This document shows positions 50,620-58,664 of a stretch of DNA of 64,000 nt, one piece after another. Position 1 is the stretch's first letter. Each line of letters begins with the position of its first letter. Below the pieces are notes generated by a model. That model saw nothing but the letters and a program-made list of their open reading frames with translations. It made no database searches and was not told the DNA's origin. The position numbers and the translations under genes are program-made. This DNA is from Herbiconiux sp. (lineage in GTDB: Bacteria; Actinomycetota; Actinomycetes; Actinomycetales; Microbacteriaceae): contig NZ_JAHFUW010000012.1 in NCBI RefSeq assembly GCF_023264855.1, positions 30,853-94,852 on the forward strand, in the 5' to 3' direction.

Positions 50620-50634
50620 CCGCGCATCCCGGCC

Positions 50635-50958
50635 ATGGGCATCCTGTACCTTCTCGCGCTGCTGGTGTCGCTCGGCGGCATGGTGGTGCTCGACCGACGG
50701 TTCCGGCTGTTCTTCTTCGACCGGCCGGGGCGAGCGTCCGTCGTTCTCGTGGTGGGGGTGCTGTTCTTTCTGGTGTGGGATGTCTCGGGCATCGGGCTGG
50801 GCGTCTTCTTCCGGGGCGAGACCGCCTTCATGACGGGCATCCTGATCGCCCCCGAGCTGCCCCTGGAGGAGGTGTTCTTCTTGACGCTGCTCTGCTACCT
50901 CACGATGAACGTCTTCCGGGGCGCGGTGAAGGTGCTCGGGCGGAAGCGGGTCTCGTGA
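50635..50958 (+). CDS. crtYe: Lycopene cyclase subunit, C50 carotenoid type (CrtYe-like)
   Basis: The 107-residue membrane protein has three helices and the conserved acidic motif PELPLEEVFF near the end of helix 3. This heterodimeric lycopene-cyclase domain cyclises the ends of the C50 chain together with CrtYf. It starts 15 bases after crtI, and its stop overlaps crtYf (GTGA). Confidence 0.9.
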   Translation: MGILYLLALLVSLGGMVVLDRRFRLFFFDRPGRASVVLVVGVLFFLVWDVSGIGLGVFFRGETAFMTGILIAPELPLEEVFFLTLLCYLTMNVFRGAVKVLGRKRVS

Positions 50959-51293
50959 CGTATTGGGCGCTGAACGCGATCTTCCTGGCCGTCGTCGCCG
51001 CGGTCGTGCTGGTGACCGGGATCGTGCGGGTGCGTCGCCGCCGGCCGGACGGATCCGCGGGCGCGCACCGCCGCCGCATCCTGGGCGCGCTCGGCATCAC
51101 GATGGCGGTGCTACTCGTGCTGACGGCCGTGTTCGACAACGTGATGATCGCCGTCGGCCTCGTCGGCTACGACCCCGATCTGATCTCCGGGGCGTTCGTG
51201 GGAATCGCTCCGCTGGAAGACTTCGCCTACGCGATCGCGGCGGTGCTGCTGCTGCCCTCGCTCTGGTTGCTGCTCGAACGGAGAGAATCGTGA
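50955..51293 (+). CDS. crtYf: Lycopene cyclase subunit, C50 carotenoid type (CrtYf-like)
   Basis: The 112-residue membrane protein has three helices and the motif GIAPLEDFAYA, the second-subunit counterpart of the CrtYe acidic motif. GTG 50955 overlaps the crtYe stop, and its own stop overlaps crtEb. The ring type (epsilon, as in decaprenoxanthin, or gamma, as in sarcinaxanthin) cannot be read from sequence alone. Confidence 0.88.
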   Translation: MTYWALNAIFLAVVAAVVLVTGIVRVRRRRPDGSAGAHRRRILGALGITMAVLLVLTAVFDNVMIAVGLVGYDPDLISGAFVGIAPLEDFAYAIAAVLLLPSLWLLLERRES

Positions 51294-52150
51294 TCCGCCA
51301 GCTGCTGCTGTCCTCCCGCCCGCTGTCGTGGGTGAACACCGCGTTCCCGTTCGCCGCGGGCTACCTGATGACCACCCGCGAGGTCGATCTGGTGTTCGTG
51401 CTCGGCACGCTGTACTTCCTGATCCCGTACAACCTCGCGATGTACGGCATCAACGACGTCTTCGACTACGAGTCGGATCTGCGGAACCCCCGCAAGGGCG
51501 GCGTGGAAGGGGCCGTGCTCGACCGGTCGCTGCATCGACCCACCATCATCGCGGTCTTCGTCACGAACATCCCGTTCCTGATCTATCTGGTCGCGGTGGG
51601 GTCGCCGCTGTCGTGGCTCGTGCTCGCCATCAGCGTGTTCGCGGTGATCGCCTACAGCGCGCCGAAGCTGCGCTTCAAGGAGCGCCCGTTCGTGGACTCG
51701 CTGACTTCGAGCACCCACTTCGTCAGTCCCGCCGTCTACGGCCTGGTGCTGGCGGGCGCCGTCTTCACGCCGGGACTGTACGCGCTGCTCGGAGCGTTCT
51801 TCCTCTGGGGCATCGCCAGCCACGCCTTCGGGGCAGTTCAGGACATCGTGGCCGACCGGGAGGGCGGCATCGGCTCGATCGCCACCGTGATCGGCGGCCC
51901 GGCCACCGTGCGGTTCTCGTTCGCGGCCTACCTGCTCGCCGGGGTGCTGCTGCTGTTCACGCCCTGGCCGGGCCCGCTCGCCGCCGTGCTCGCCCTGCCC
52001 TACGCGCTGAGCGTGCTCCCGTTCTGGTCGGTACGCGACGAGGATGCCGAATCCGCGAACGCCGGCTGGCGCCGCTTCCTCTGGCTCAACTTCGTGGCCG
52101 GCTTCCTGATCACCCTCCTCCTCATCTGGACCTGGATCCTGACACCCTAG
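51290..52150 (+). CDS. crtEb: Lycopene elongase (UbiA-family prenyltransferase)
   Basis: The 286-residue UbiA-family protein has about eight helices and the prenyl-diphosphate motif NDVFDYESDLRNPRKGG. The second motif region is SHAFGAVQDIVADREGG. It adds C5 units from DMAPP to both ends of lycopene, making a C50 product (flavuxanthin type) before ring closure. GTG 51290 overlaps the crtYf stop. The gene order crtYe-Yf-Eb is that of the corynebacterial decaprenoxanthin cluster. Confidence 0.92.
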   Translation: MIRQLLLSSRPLSWVNTAFPFAAGYLMTTREVDLVFVLGTLYFLIPYNLAMYGINDVFDYESDLRNPRKGGVEGAVLDRSLHRPTIIAVFVTNIPFLIYLVAVGSPLSWLVLAISVFAVIAYSAPKLRFKERPFVDSLTSSTHFVSPAVYGLVLAGAVFTPGLYALLGAFFLWGIASHAFGAVQDIVADREGGIGSIATVIGGPATVRFSFAAYLLAGVLLLFTPWPGPLAAVLALPYALSVLPFWSVRDEDAESANAGWRRFLWLNFVAGFLITLLLIWTWILTP

Positions 52151-52155
52151 GAGGA

Positions 52156-52175
52156 GGGGGCGGCGCACCGCCCCC
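52156..52175. terminator. Hairpin shared by convergent crtEb and the CWB2 gene
   Basis: GGGGGCGG pairs with CCGCCCCC over 8 bp around a CGCA loop. It begins five bases after the crtEb stop and ends three bases before the convergent stop codon. Confidence 0.65.
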
Positions 52176-52178
52176 GCA

Positions 52179-54152
52179 TCACGGGCAGACGGCCAGGTTC
52201 TCCACCGCGGGGCTCAGGGTCGCCGTCCCGCCGAGCAGTGTGACCTGACCCACCGAAGGTGCGAGTGCACCCTGAGCGACTCCGGCCGGAATGCAGGTCT
52301 GCCGGGACAGGTACATCGGCACCTGTGAGATTCCGGCGGCGACCGCTCCAGACAGGGCATCGGCAAAGGCGGCACCGTTGGCCAAGTAGACCTGGGCCGG
52401 GCGGGGGAATTCCTTGGCGTTGAGCCCCTGCGACACCTCGAAGCGGTCTGCGCCACCGTTCCTCTCGACGCCGCGGACGGACTTGATCTGGGCTTCGATC
52501 GCCGCGCTCACCGAGTTCGGGCCTCCGACGATCTCGACCGTGCCGTTCTTGCTCACGAGGCTCTGGACGAGGTTGAGCTCCTCTGCGGAGAGCGCCGCCC
52601 CAGCCCCGTTCACCAGGAGCACGCCGGCACCGTCGGCGGCGGCGGCCGGCCCGCTGGACAGGGCGTCAGGGAAATTGGCGCCGTTCGTGATGAAGAGCTT
52701 CGAGGTGGACCGAGGAGCGAAGGTACCGGTGAGGAGCGCTCGGGAGACCGCATAGCGGTCCGGCCCGTCGATACGCATGATGATCGTCCGTGGTGCGATT
52801 GCCTTGATGGCACTCTCGACATCAGCGCCGACGGAGTTGAGTCCGCCCACGATCACAACGCGAACCGGAGCCAACCTGATCAGCTCGGCAGAGACGGAGG
52901 GGGGCAGGGCGGCACGCGAGGTCAGGAGGAGAGGGGCGTCGACCTGCGCTGCGAGCGGGGCGACGCTCAGGGCATCCGCGAACCCTTCTCCACTGGCGAT
53001 GAAAACAGTCGATGCCCCCTCGGAGAATTTCGAGGCCGCCACCTGGGCCGACACTTCGTACCGGTCCGCCCCTCCGATCCGGGAGATGGTTCGCGTTGCC
53101 TGGAGGTCAAGGCGGCCCAGCTTGCCGGTGCCGCGGACTGCGGTCCACACATACCGCCCCTCGGTGATGGCGATACCGGAGAGAAGACCCGCCAAGTCGC
53201 GGGAGGCGTACTCCGTCAGCGAACCGTCCTTGAAGAACAGAAGCGAGCCCGAGCCCGTGTCCGCCATCCAGACCCCGCCGTCGGACGCCTCCATGGCGGT
53301 GAGCGACTTACGGCCGCCGACCAACTCCACCGGAGCCGATCCCACGGTCTGATTGAAGTACAGAAGGGAGGTCTTGGTCGAGGCGATGCCCTCGACCATG
53401 CCGCCCATCGAGGCCAGCAGTTGGATATCGGTCACCGCGCCGAGCGAATCGACGCTGCCGATGAGAGCGCCGTCGGTGCCCAGAACCCAGACGCGACCGG
53501 CCCCGGGATCGGTGACCCAGACCGTGTGGTGCGATCCGTCGGCATCCGCGATCCCGCTGATGGCCGTGGGAGTGACCGCCCCCGGGATCGGGAAGTCGGT
53601 GATGTCTCCCGTGACCTGGTCGATGCGGCCCAGTCGCTTCGCGGCCTGTTCGACGAAGTAGACGTAGCCGCCGCTGTCGTACGCCGCAACGGGCGATCCG
53701 TGCGGGGTCGGTGCCGTCCAGGACTGCGCGACGTCATCGCGGGAGATGTGCACCACCTGATTCGACGTGGGCATCGTCGCCCAGACGCCGCCCTCGCCGT
53801 CGCCGACCAGGGCATTCGGAACCTCAGACCCGTGGGGAACGTCGATCCCCGTTCCCAGGTGGGTGATCGTCCCCGGGCCGAACCCGCCGGCCGAGGCGAT
53901 CCAGATCGACCCGGCGTCGCCCTCGGTGACATCGACCGCCACGCCCCGGGTCGCCATCTGCGTCAGTGCGAATCCGGGATCAATCACCACGGGAGTCACC
54001 TCCGTGGCCTGAGCGGATCCGCCCGGTACCATTCCGACGGAGACGGCGATCGCTACGAGCACTGTCGCCGCGACCCGCGCTGCTGACGCACCTGCTCGCC
54101 TGTGCGGGCGGTGGACGTCTGCGAACGAGCTCGCCCGGGGTCGATGAGGCAT
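52179..54152 (-). CDS. Secreted cell-wall protein: beta-propeller-like domain plus three CWB2 repeats
   Basis: The 657-residue protein has an N-terminal signal peptide (VAATVLVAIAVSVGMVPGGSAQA) after a basic leader. About 300 residues resembling Vgb/NHL-type propeller blades follow (GSIWIASAGGFG, GGVWATMPTSNQVVHISRD, GGVWMADTGSGSLLFF). Three CWB2 domains begin with RIGGADRYEVS, RIDGPDRYAVS and NGGADRFEVS. CWB2 repeats bind cell-wall glycans. The ribosome-binding region is GAAAGAGGG. Third-position GC looks somewhat lower than in neighbours. Function is unknown; adhesion or S-layer-like roles are possible. Confidence 0.88.
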   Translation of the reverse strand: MPHRPRASSFADVHRPHRRAGASAARVAATVLVAIAVSVGMVPGGSAQATEVTPVVIDPGFALTQMATRGVAVDVTEGDAGSIWIASAGGFGPGTITHLGTGIDVPHGSEVPNALVGDGEGGVWATMPTSNQVVHISRDDVAQSWTAPTPHGSPVAAYDSGGYVYFVEQAAKRLGRIDQVTGDITDFPIPGAVTPTAISGIADADGSHHTVWVTDPGAGRVWVLGTDGALIGSVDSLGAVTDIQLLASMGGMVEGIASTKTSLLYFNQTVGSAPVELVGGRKSLTAMEASDGGVWMADTGSGSLLFFKDGSLTEYASRDLAGLLSGIAITEGRYVWTAVRGTGKLGRLDLQATRTISRIGGADRYEVSAQVAASKFSEGASTVFIASGEGFADALSVAPLAAQVDAPLLLTSRAALPPSVSAELIRLAPVRVVIVGGLNSVGADVESAIKAIAPRTIIMRIDGPDRYAVSRALLTGTFAPRSTSKLFITNGANFPDALSSGPAAAADGAGVLLVNGAGAALSAEELNLVQSLVSKNGTVEIVGGPNSVSAAIEAQIKSVRGVERNGGADRFEVSQGLNAKEFPRPAQVYLANGAAFADALSGAVAAGISQVPMYLSRQTCIPAGVAQGALAPSVGQVTLLGGTATLSPAVENLAVCP

Positions 54153-54241
54153 GGCGCCCTCTTTCAGTCGTGGGAGCCTTCATTGTCGCCTCGCGCCGGT
54201 CAGGGGCGGCCTAGGCACTTTCTACTCAGGAGAGCCCCTAC

Positions 54242-55300
54242 TCAGAGGAGTACGTCGCCGAGGTCGTAGGCGGCGGGGACGTCGAGCTGCTCGAAGGTGC
54301 AGGAGAGGGGATCGCGGTCGGGGCGCCAGCGCTCGAACTGCGCGGTGTGGCGAAAGCGCGATCCCTCCATCTGGTCGTAGCGCACCTCGGCCACGCGCTC
54401 GGGGCGCAGCCGCACGAAGGAGACGTCCTTCGACGAGGAGAAGCGGTTGCGCTCACCCTCGCCGCGCACGGCGTCGCCCGCGTCGTTGCGCTCGACGAGC
54501 GGCTCGAGCTCGTCGACCAGTTCGCGCCGGCGCACGTCGCTGAACGCCGAGATGCCGCCGACCCCGCGCAGTTCGGGCGCACCGGCACCGTCGGTGTCGT
54601 ACAGACCCACCAGCAGCGAGCCCACCCCGGTGCCGCTCTTGTGCACGCGGTAGCCGAGCAGCACCACGTCGGCCGTGCGGTGGTGCTTGATCTTGAAGAG
54701 CGTGCGCTTGCCCGGTGCATACGGCGCCGCGAGCGGTTTCGCCACGACCCCATCGAGCCCCGCCCCCTCGAACTCGTCGAGCCAGCGCCGGGCCTGCTCG
54801 ACATCGCGCGTGGTGCGCGTGATCTGCAGGGGCGCGCCCAGCGAGCCCGCGAACTGCTCGAGCGCCGTGCGGCGCACCTCGAACGGCTCGTCGAGCAGCT
54901 CCCGGTCGCCCAGCCGCAGCAGATCGAAGGCCACGAACAGCGCCGGGGTCTCCTCGGCGAGCTTCCGGATGCGCGACTCGGCCGGGTGGATGCGCTGGGA
55001 GAGCGCCTCCCAGTCCAGCCGGCGGCGCCCGTCGACCTCGCGCGGCACCACCACCTCGCCGTCCAGGACGCACGGCTCGGGGAGCAAGCCGGCCAGAGCA
55101 TCCGTCAGTTCGGGGAAATAGCGGGTGAGCGGCTTCGCTCCGCGGCTGCCGATCTCGACGGTCTCGCCGTCGAACGAGACGATGCCGCGGAAGCCGTCCC
55201 ACTTGGGCTCATAGGAGAGGCCGCCGTCGACCTTGCCTGGTTCGGGCACGGCGTCGAGCGCCTTGGCGAGCATCGGGGAGGGCAGTTCGGGGTGCACCAT
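54242..55300 (-). CDS. ATP-dependent DNA ligase (LigC/LigD ligase-domain type)
   Basis: The 352-residue protein has the adenylation motif EPKWDGFR (Lys33), GSRGAKPLTRYFPEL, VLDGEVVV, FVAFDLLRL, EGAGLDGVVAKPL and TLFKIKHHRTADVVL. It has an OB-fold tail (PERVAEVRYDQMEGSRFRHTAQFERWRPD). It matches the stand-alone actinobacterial LigC-type enzymes used in repair; no Ku or polymerase domain is nearby. It seals nicks using ATP. Confidence 0.92.
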   Translation of the reverse strand: MVHPELPSPMLAKALDAVPEPGKVDGGLSYEPKWDGFRGIVSFDGETVEIGSRGAKPLTRYFPELTDALAGLLPEPCVLDGEVVVPREVDGRRRLDWEALSQRIHPAESRIRKLAEETPALFVAFDLLRLGDRELLDEPFEVRRTALEQFAGSLGAPLQITRTTRDVEQARRWLDEFEGAGLDGVVAKPLAAPYAPGKRTLFKIKHHRTADVVLLGYRVHKSGTGVGSLLVGLYDTDGAGAPELRGVGGISAFSDVRRRELVDELEPLVERNDAGDAVRGEGERNRFSSSKDVSFVRLRPERVAEVRYDQMEGSRFRHTAQFERWRPDRDPLSCTFEQLDVPAAYDLGDVLL

Positions 55301-55325
55301 GACTAGATCATCCTCCGAACCCCGG

Positions 55326-56708
55326 CTACGCGCCCGTCACGCTCGCCCGCAGGGCCTCGTAGTCGGCCCGGGACTGATCGGCGTAGGCGAACGACCAGTC
55401 CACCACCGCCTCGTCGAACTCGGCCGAGCGACCGAGGTATCCGCTGATCGCGGGCGCCTCGAAGCTCTGCGCGTGCGCCCGGGCGAGAGCCGTGCCGCAG
55501 GCCGATCCGTAGCGCGCGAACGGCTTGGGGGAGAGCGTCGCCGTGTCGATCGAACCCTTCATGTCGCGGAACTGGCGCACGTAGAAGTCGCGGCCGCCGA
55601 ACTGCAGGTGCCCGAGGAAGGGGTCGGAGACGGCCTGCAGGATGCGCTGCTTGTCGACCACCCGCTGCCCCTCCGACACATACGGCCGGGCTGCGGAGGG
55701 CGTGCTGCCGGCCCCCATCGGCACCACGCCGCCGAACGTCTCGTACACGGAGGGCTGCGCCTCCTTCACCTGCAGCACGAGCGGTTCGCCCGACGGGCCG
55801 GTGAGGATGAGGATGTAGCAGCGCGTGCCGACACTGCCGACGCCGACCACGCGCATGGCCACGTCGGTGAGAGTGAAGTGCGAGAGCAGCTCGGCGATGT
55901 CGGCGGGCACCGTGGCGCGGTAGAGCTCGAACAGCTCCTCGATCTCGTCTTCGAGCGAGGTGGCGAGGTGGGTGAGCACCGGCGGATCCTCGACGATCAG
56001 CAGCGTGCCGTCGTCGGCCCGGGTGCTGATCTTCTCGACGAAGGCGGCGGAGGTGCGGCGGCGGGCCTGACGCACGGCCTTGTCGAGCACCTTCTGGGCG
56101 GCGCTGCCGAGCTCGGCCCGGGGCGCGTCGGTGTCGAGGCGGGTGAAGTAGCGGCCGAGGGCGTCGAGCTGCATCATCTCGCGCAGCCCCTCGCGGTAGG
56201 CGGCCGCCGTGGTGAGGGCGAGGTCGCGGGTGGTGCGCTCCTGGAAGCCGGCGTCGCGGGCGCCGATCACCACGCTCGTCACGAGCCGCTTCACGTCCCA
56301 CTCCCACGGGCCGGTGGCCGCCTCGTCGAAGTCGTTGAGGTCGAACACGAGAGTGCGCTGCGGCGAGGCGAACAGGCCGAAGTTCGAGATGTGGGCGTCG
56401 CCGCAGCCCACCACCTGGATGCCGGTCACCGCCTCCCGCGCGAGGTCGGCGGCCATGATGCCCGCGGTGCCGCGATAGAAGGTGAACGGGGTGGCGAGCA
56501 TCCGCTCGATCCGCAGGGGGACGAGGTGCTCGAGGCGGATCGCGTTCTGCGCCTCGAGCACGGCGAGCGGATCGCGCGACTCGCTGCTGCGCTCGCGGTG
56601 GGCGGTGCGCGGCAGCTCGCGGCGGAGGGCCTTGCCGGCGCGGCGGGATTCGTCGAGCGTGGGATGCGGCGCGCGGCCGTGCTGCAGGCGGCTGAGATGG
56701 GTGGGCAC
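55326..56708 (-). CDS. DUF2252-family protein
   Basis: The 460-residue protein has a kinase-like fold with VGCGDAHISNFGLFASPQRTLVFDLNDFDEAATGPWEWDVKRLVTSV, followed by VGVGSVGTRCYILIL and VLQVKEAQPSVYE. The HISNFG and DLNDFDE segments resemble the catalytic loop and metal-binding residues of aminoglycoside-phosphotransferase-like kinases. The true role is unknown. It starts at GTG 56708, which is leaderless by promoter position. Confidence 0.85.
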   Translation of the reverse strand: MPTHLSRLQHGRAPHPTLDESRRAGKALRRELPRTAHRERSSESRDPLAVLEAQNAIRLEHLVPLRIERMLATPFTFYRGTAGIMAADLAREAVTGIQVVGCGDAHISNFGLFASPQRTLVFDLNDFDEAATGPWEWDVKRLVTSVVIGARDAGFQERTTRDLALTTAAAYREGLREMMQLDALGRYFTRLDTDAPRAELGSAAQKVLDKAVRQARRRTSAAFVEKISTRADDGTLLIVEDPPVLTHLATSLEDEIEELFELYRATVPADIAELLSHFTLTDVAMRVVGVGSVGTRCYILILTGPSGEPLVLQVKEAQPSVYETFGGVVPMGAGSTPSAARPYVSEGQRVVDKQRILQAVSDPFLGHLQFGGRDFYVRQFRDMKGSIDTATLSPKPFARYGSACGTALARAHAQSFEAPAISGYLGRSAEFDEAVVDWSFAYADQSRADYEALRASVTGA

Positions 56709-56714
56709 GGCACC

Positions 56715-56720
56715 ACGCTA
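56715..56720 (-). promoter_or_regulatory. -10 hexamer of the DUF2252 gene (leaderless)
   Basis: TAGCGT on the minus strand ends six bases before GTG 56708. Confidence 0.45.
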
Positions 56721-56883
56721 GTGCCGGGAGCGTCGTCGTGCGGGCTGGATACGGCGGGCGCGGTTCTGGTGGAAGGGCGCGAGCCGCGCAGAGGGGCTGC
56801 GGATGCCGCTGGGCAGGGGTGTGTGGGGCGCCGCACGGTGGCGGCGCCCCACGGATGCGGTCGTCAGCGACGACCGGCGCGGG

Positions 56884-58569
56884 TCACTCGGCGGAACGGT
56901 TCCGTCGGGCGATCAGCAGCATCAGCATCCCGAGCACCAGCAGCAGGGCGAGTCCGCCCACCAGCAGTCCGGGGGTCGCGCCGGTGAGGGCGAGGCTTCC
57001 GGATCCGCTGACCGCTCCCGCCGCCGCCGACTGGCCGGCACCGAGGCCGGCCGTCACCGACGTGCCGGTGCTGCCGCCCGTTCCCGGGCCGGCGGGCGTG
57101 ACCGGCGTGACCGGCGTCCCGGGGTCACCGGGGGTCGGCGGCGTCACCGGGTTCGTCGGCTCAGTGGGATCGATCGGATCCGTCGGGTCGGTGGGATCCG
57201 TCGGGTCGATCGGGGTGGTGGGATCGGTCGGATCGGTCGGGTCCGTGGGATCCGTGGGATCGGTCGGATCCGTCGGGGTCACCGTGGAGCCGCCGGTCGT
57301 GCAGTCGCCGATCACGCAGACGGCGTTTCCGCCGACCGTGACGGGCAGCCCGATCACCGGGATGATCTGGTTGCCGCCGCCGATGCTCCCATCCCCACCG
57401 GTCACCGGATCTCCCGATCCGCCGCCCGTCGTGGTGGTGACCTCGGAGTCGGTGGTCTCGGCGTCGCCGATGACGGCGATTCCGTTGCCGCCGATGGTGA
57501 TCGGAATGCCGATCACCGGGATCACCTGGTTGCCTCCGGCGACGCTGTCGTCGCCGCTGGTGATGGCGCCGTCGCCGGAGCCGCTCCCGCCGCCGGTGGT
57601 GGTGGTGACGTCGGAGTCGGTGGTCTCGGCGTCGCCGATGACGGCGATTCCGTTGCCGCCGACGGTGATCGGGAGGCCGACGACCGGGGCGATCTGGTTT
57701 CCGCCGAGGATGCCGTCATCGCCGCTGGTGGTGCCGGGCGCGGTAACGGTTCCCGTGCCGGTCGTGCCGGGGGGAGTGCCGCCCGTGGTCACCTCCGACC
57801 CGCTGGAGTCGGCGTCGCCGACCACCGCGATGCCGTTGCCGCCGATCGTAATGGGGGCGTCGACGTCGATCGGCAGCTGGTTGCCGCCGGCGACGCTGTC
57901 ATCGCCCGAGGTGACGGGGGAGGACGGTGCACTCGAGCCCTGGTCGGCGTCGGCCGATCCGGAACCCTCGGAGGCCCCGACCGAGGAGTCGCTCGACGAG
58001 GCGTCACCCACCACCGAGACCGCGTTTCCGCCGATCGTGATGGGGGCGTCGACGTCGATCGGCAGCTGGTTGCCGCCGGCGACACTGTCATCGCCCGAGG
58101 TGACGGGAGCAACCGGCTCGGCCGGAGCGGATGCGGGGTCGGCCGCCGTGGCCGTTGCCGAGTCGCTCGACGAGGAGTCGCCGACCACGGAGACGGCGTT
58201 CCCGCCGATCGTGATGGGGGCGTCGACGTCGATCACGGCCTGGCCGCCGCCGAGCAGCGAGTCGTCGCCGCCCGTCGTCAGCTCGACAGGAGCGGGAGCG
58301 GGCGCCGGAGCTGGTGCCGGATCCGTGGCCGGCTCCTCCGCGGGAGCAGCGGGCTCGCTCTGGGCTCCCGACGACACCGCATCGCCGATCACGGCGACGG
58401 CGTTGCCCGAGAGGTCGATCGGCAGCTCCACCTGCACGATCGCCTGGTTGCCGGATGCCGCGCCGTCGTCGCCACTGGTCTCGGCGGCCTGGGCGACGCC
58501 CGCACCGAGCACGCACAGGCCCCCGGTGATGAGGACTGTCCACAGTCCTCGTGACACATATCTGTTCAT
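56884..58569 (-). CDS. Sortase-anchored surface protein with seven chaplin-like repeats
   Basis: The 561-residue protein has a signal peptide (TVLITGGLCVLGAGVAQA). Seven repeats of about 35 residues follow, patterned SGDDSVAGGNQ-hydrophobic-PITIGGNAVSVVGD; each resembles the chaplin core (G-N-x...P-x-x-x...G-N-x-V-x-x-x-G). Acidic Ser/Thr spacers separate them. A TDP-rich stretch follows, then LALTG (an LAxTG-type sortase signal), a membrane helix and RRNRS. Only the last repeat has cysteines, in CVIGDC. It is probably exported and linked to the wall; chaplins form hydrophobic amyloid fibrils on Streptomyces. Confidence 0.8.
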   Translation of the reverse strand: MNRYVSRGLWTVLITGGLCVLGAGVAQAAETSGDDGAASGNQAIVQVELPIDLSGNAVAVIGDAVSSGAQSEPAAPAEEPATDPAPAPAPAPAPVELTTGGDDSLLGGGQAVIDVDAPITIGGNAVSVVGDSSSSDSATATAADPASAPAEPVAPVTSGDDSVAGGNQLPIDVDAPITIGGNAVSVVGDASSSDSSVGASEGSGSADADQGSSAPSSPVTSGDDSVAGGNQLPIDVDAPITIGGNGIAVVGDADSSGSEVTTGGTPPGTTGTGTVTAPGTTSGDDGILGGNQIAPVVGLPITVGGNGIAVIGDAETTDSDVTTTTGGGSGSGDGAITSGDDSVAGGNQVIPVIGIPITIGGNGIAVIGDAETTDSEVTTTTGGGSGDPVTGGDGSIGGGNQIIPVIGLPVTVGGNAVCVIGDCTTGGSTVTPTDPTDPTDPTDPTDPTDPTTPIDPTDPTDPTDPIDPTEPTNPVTPPTPGDPGTPVTPVTPAGPGTGGSTGTSVTAGLGAGQSAAAGAVSGSGSLALTGATPGLLVGGLALLLVLGMLMLLIARRNRSAE

Positions 58570-58664
58570 GATGATCTCTCCCGAGAGGAATAGAGGTTGA
58601 CCGCTCCGCGGGTGCGGGGCGGAAGGATCCGCATGCCCGGCCGGAACGGCGGGCGGGATCCCCT

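Noticed and set aside
57130..57300. Tandem DNA repeats (GGATCCGTCGG type) as a possible array or recombination site
   Set aside because: They encode the Thr-Asp-Pro repeat of the chaplin-like surface protein in frame; protein repetition explains them.
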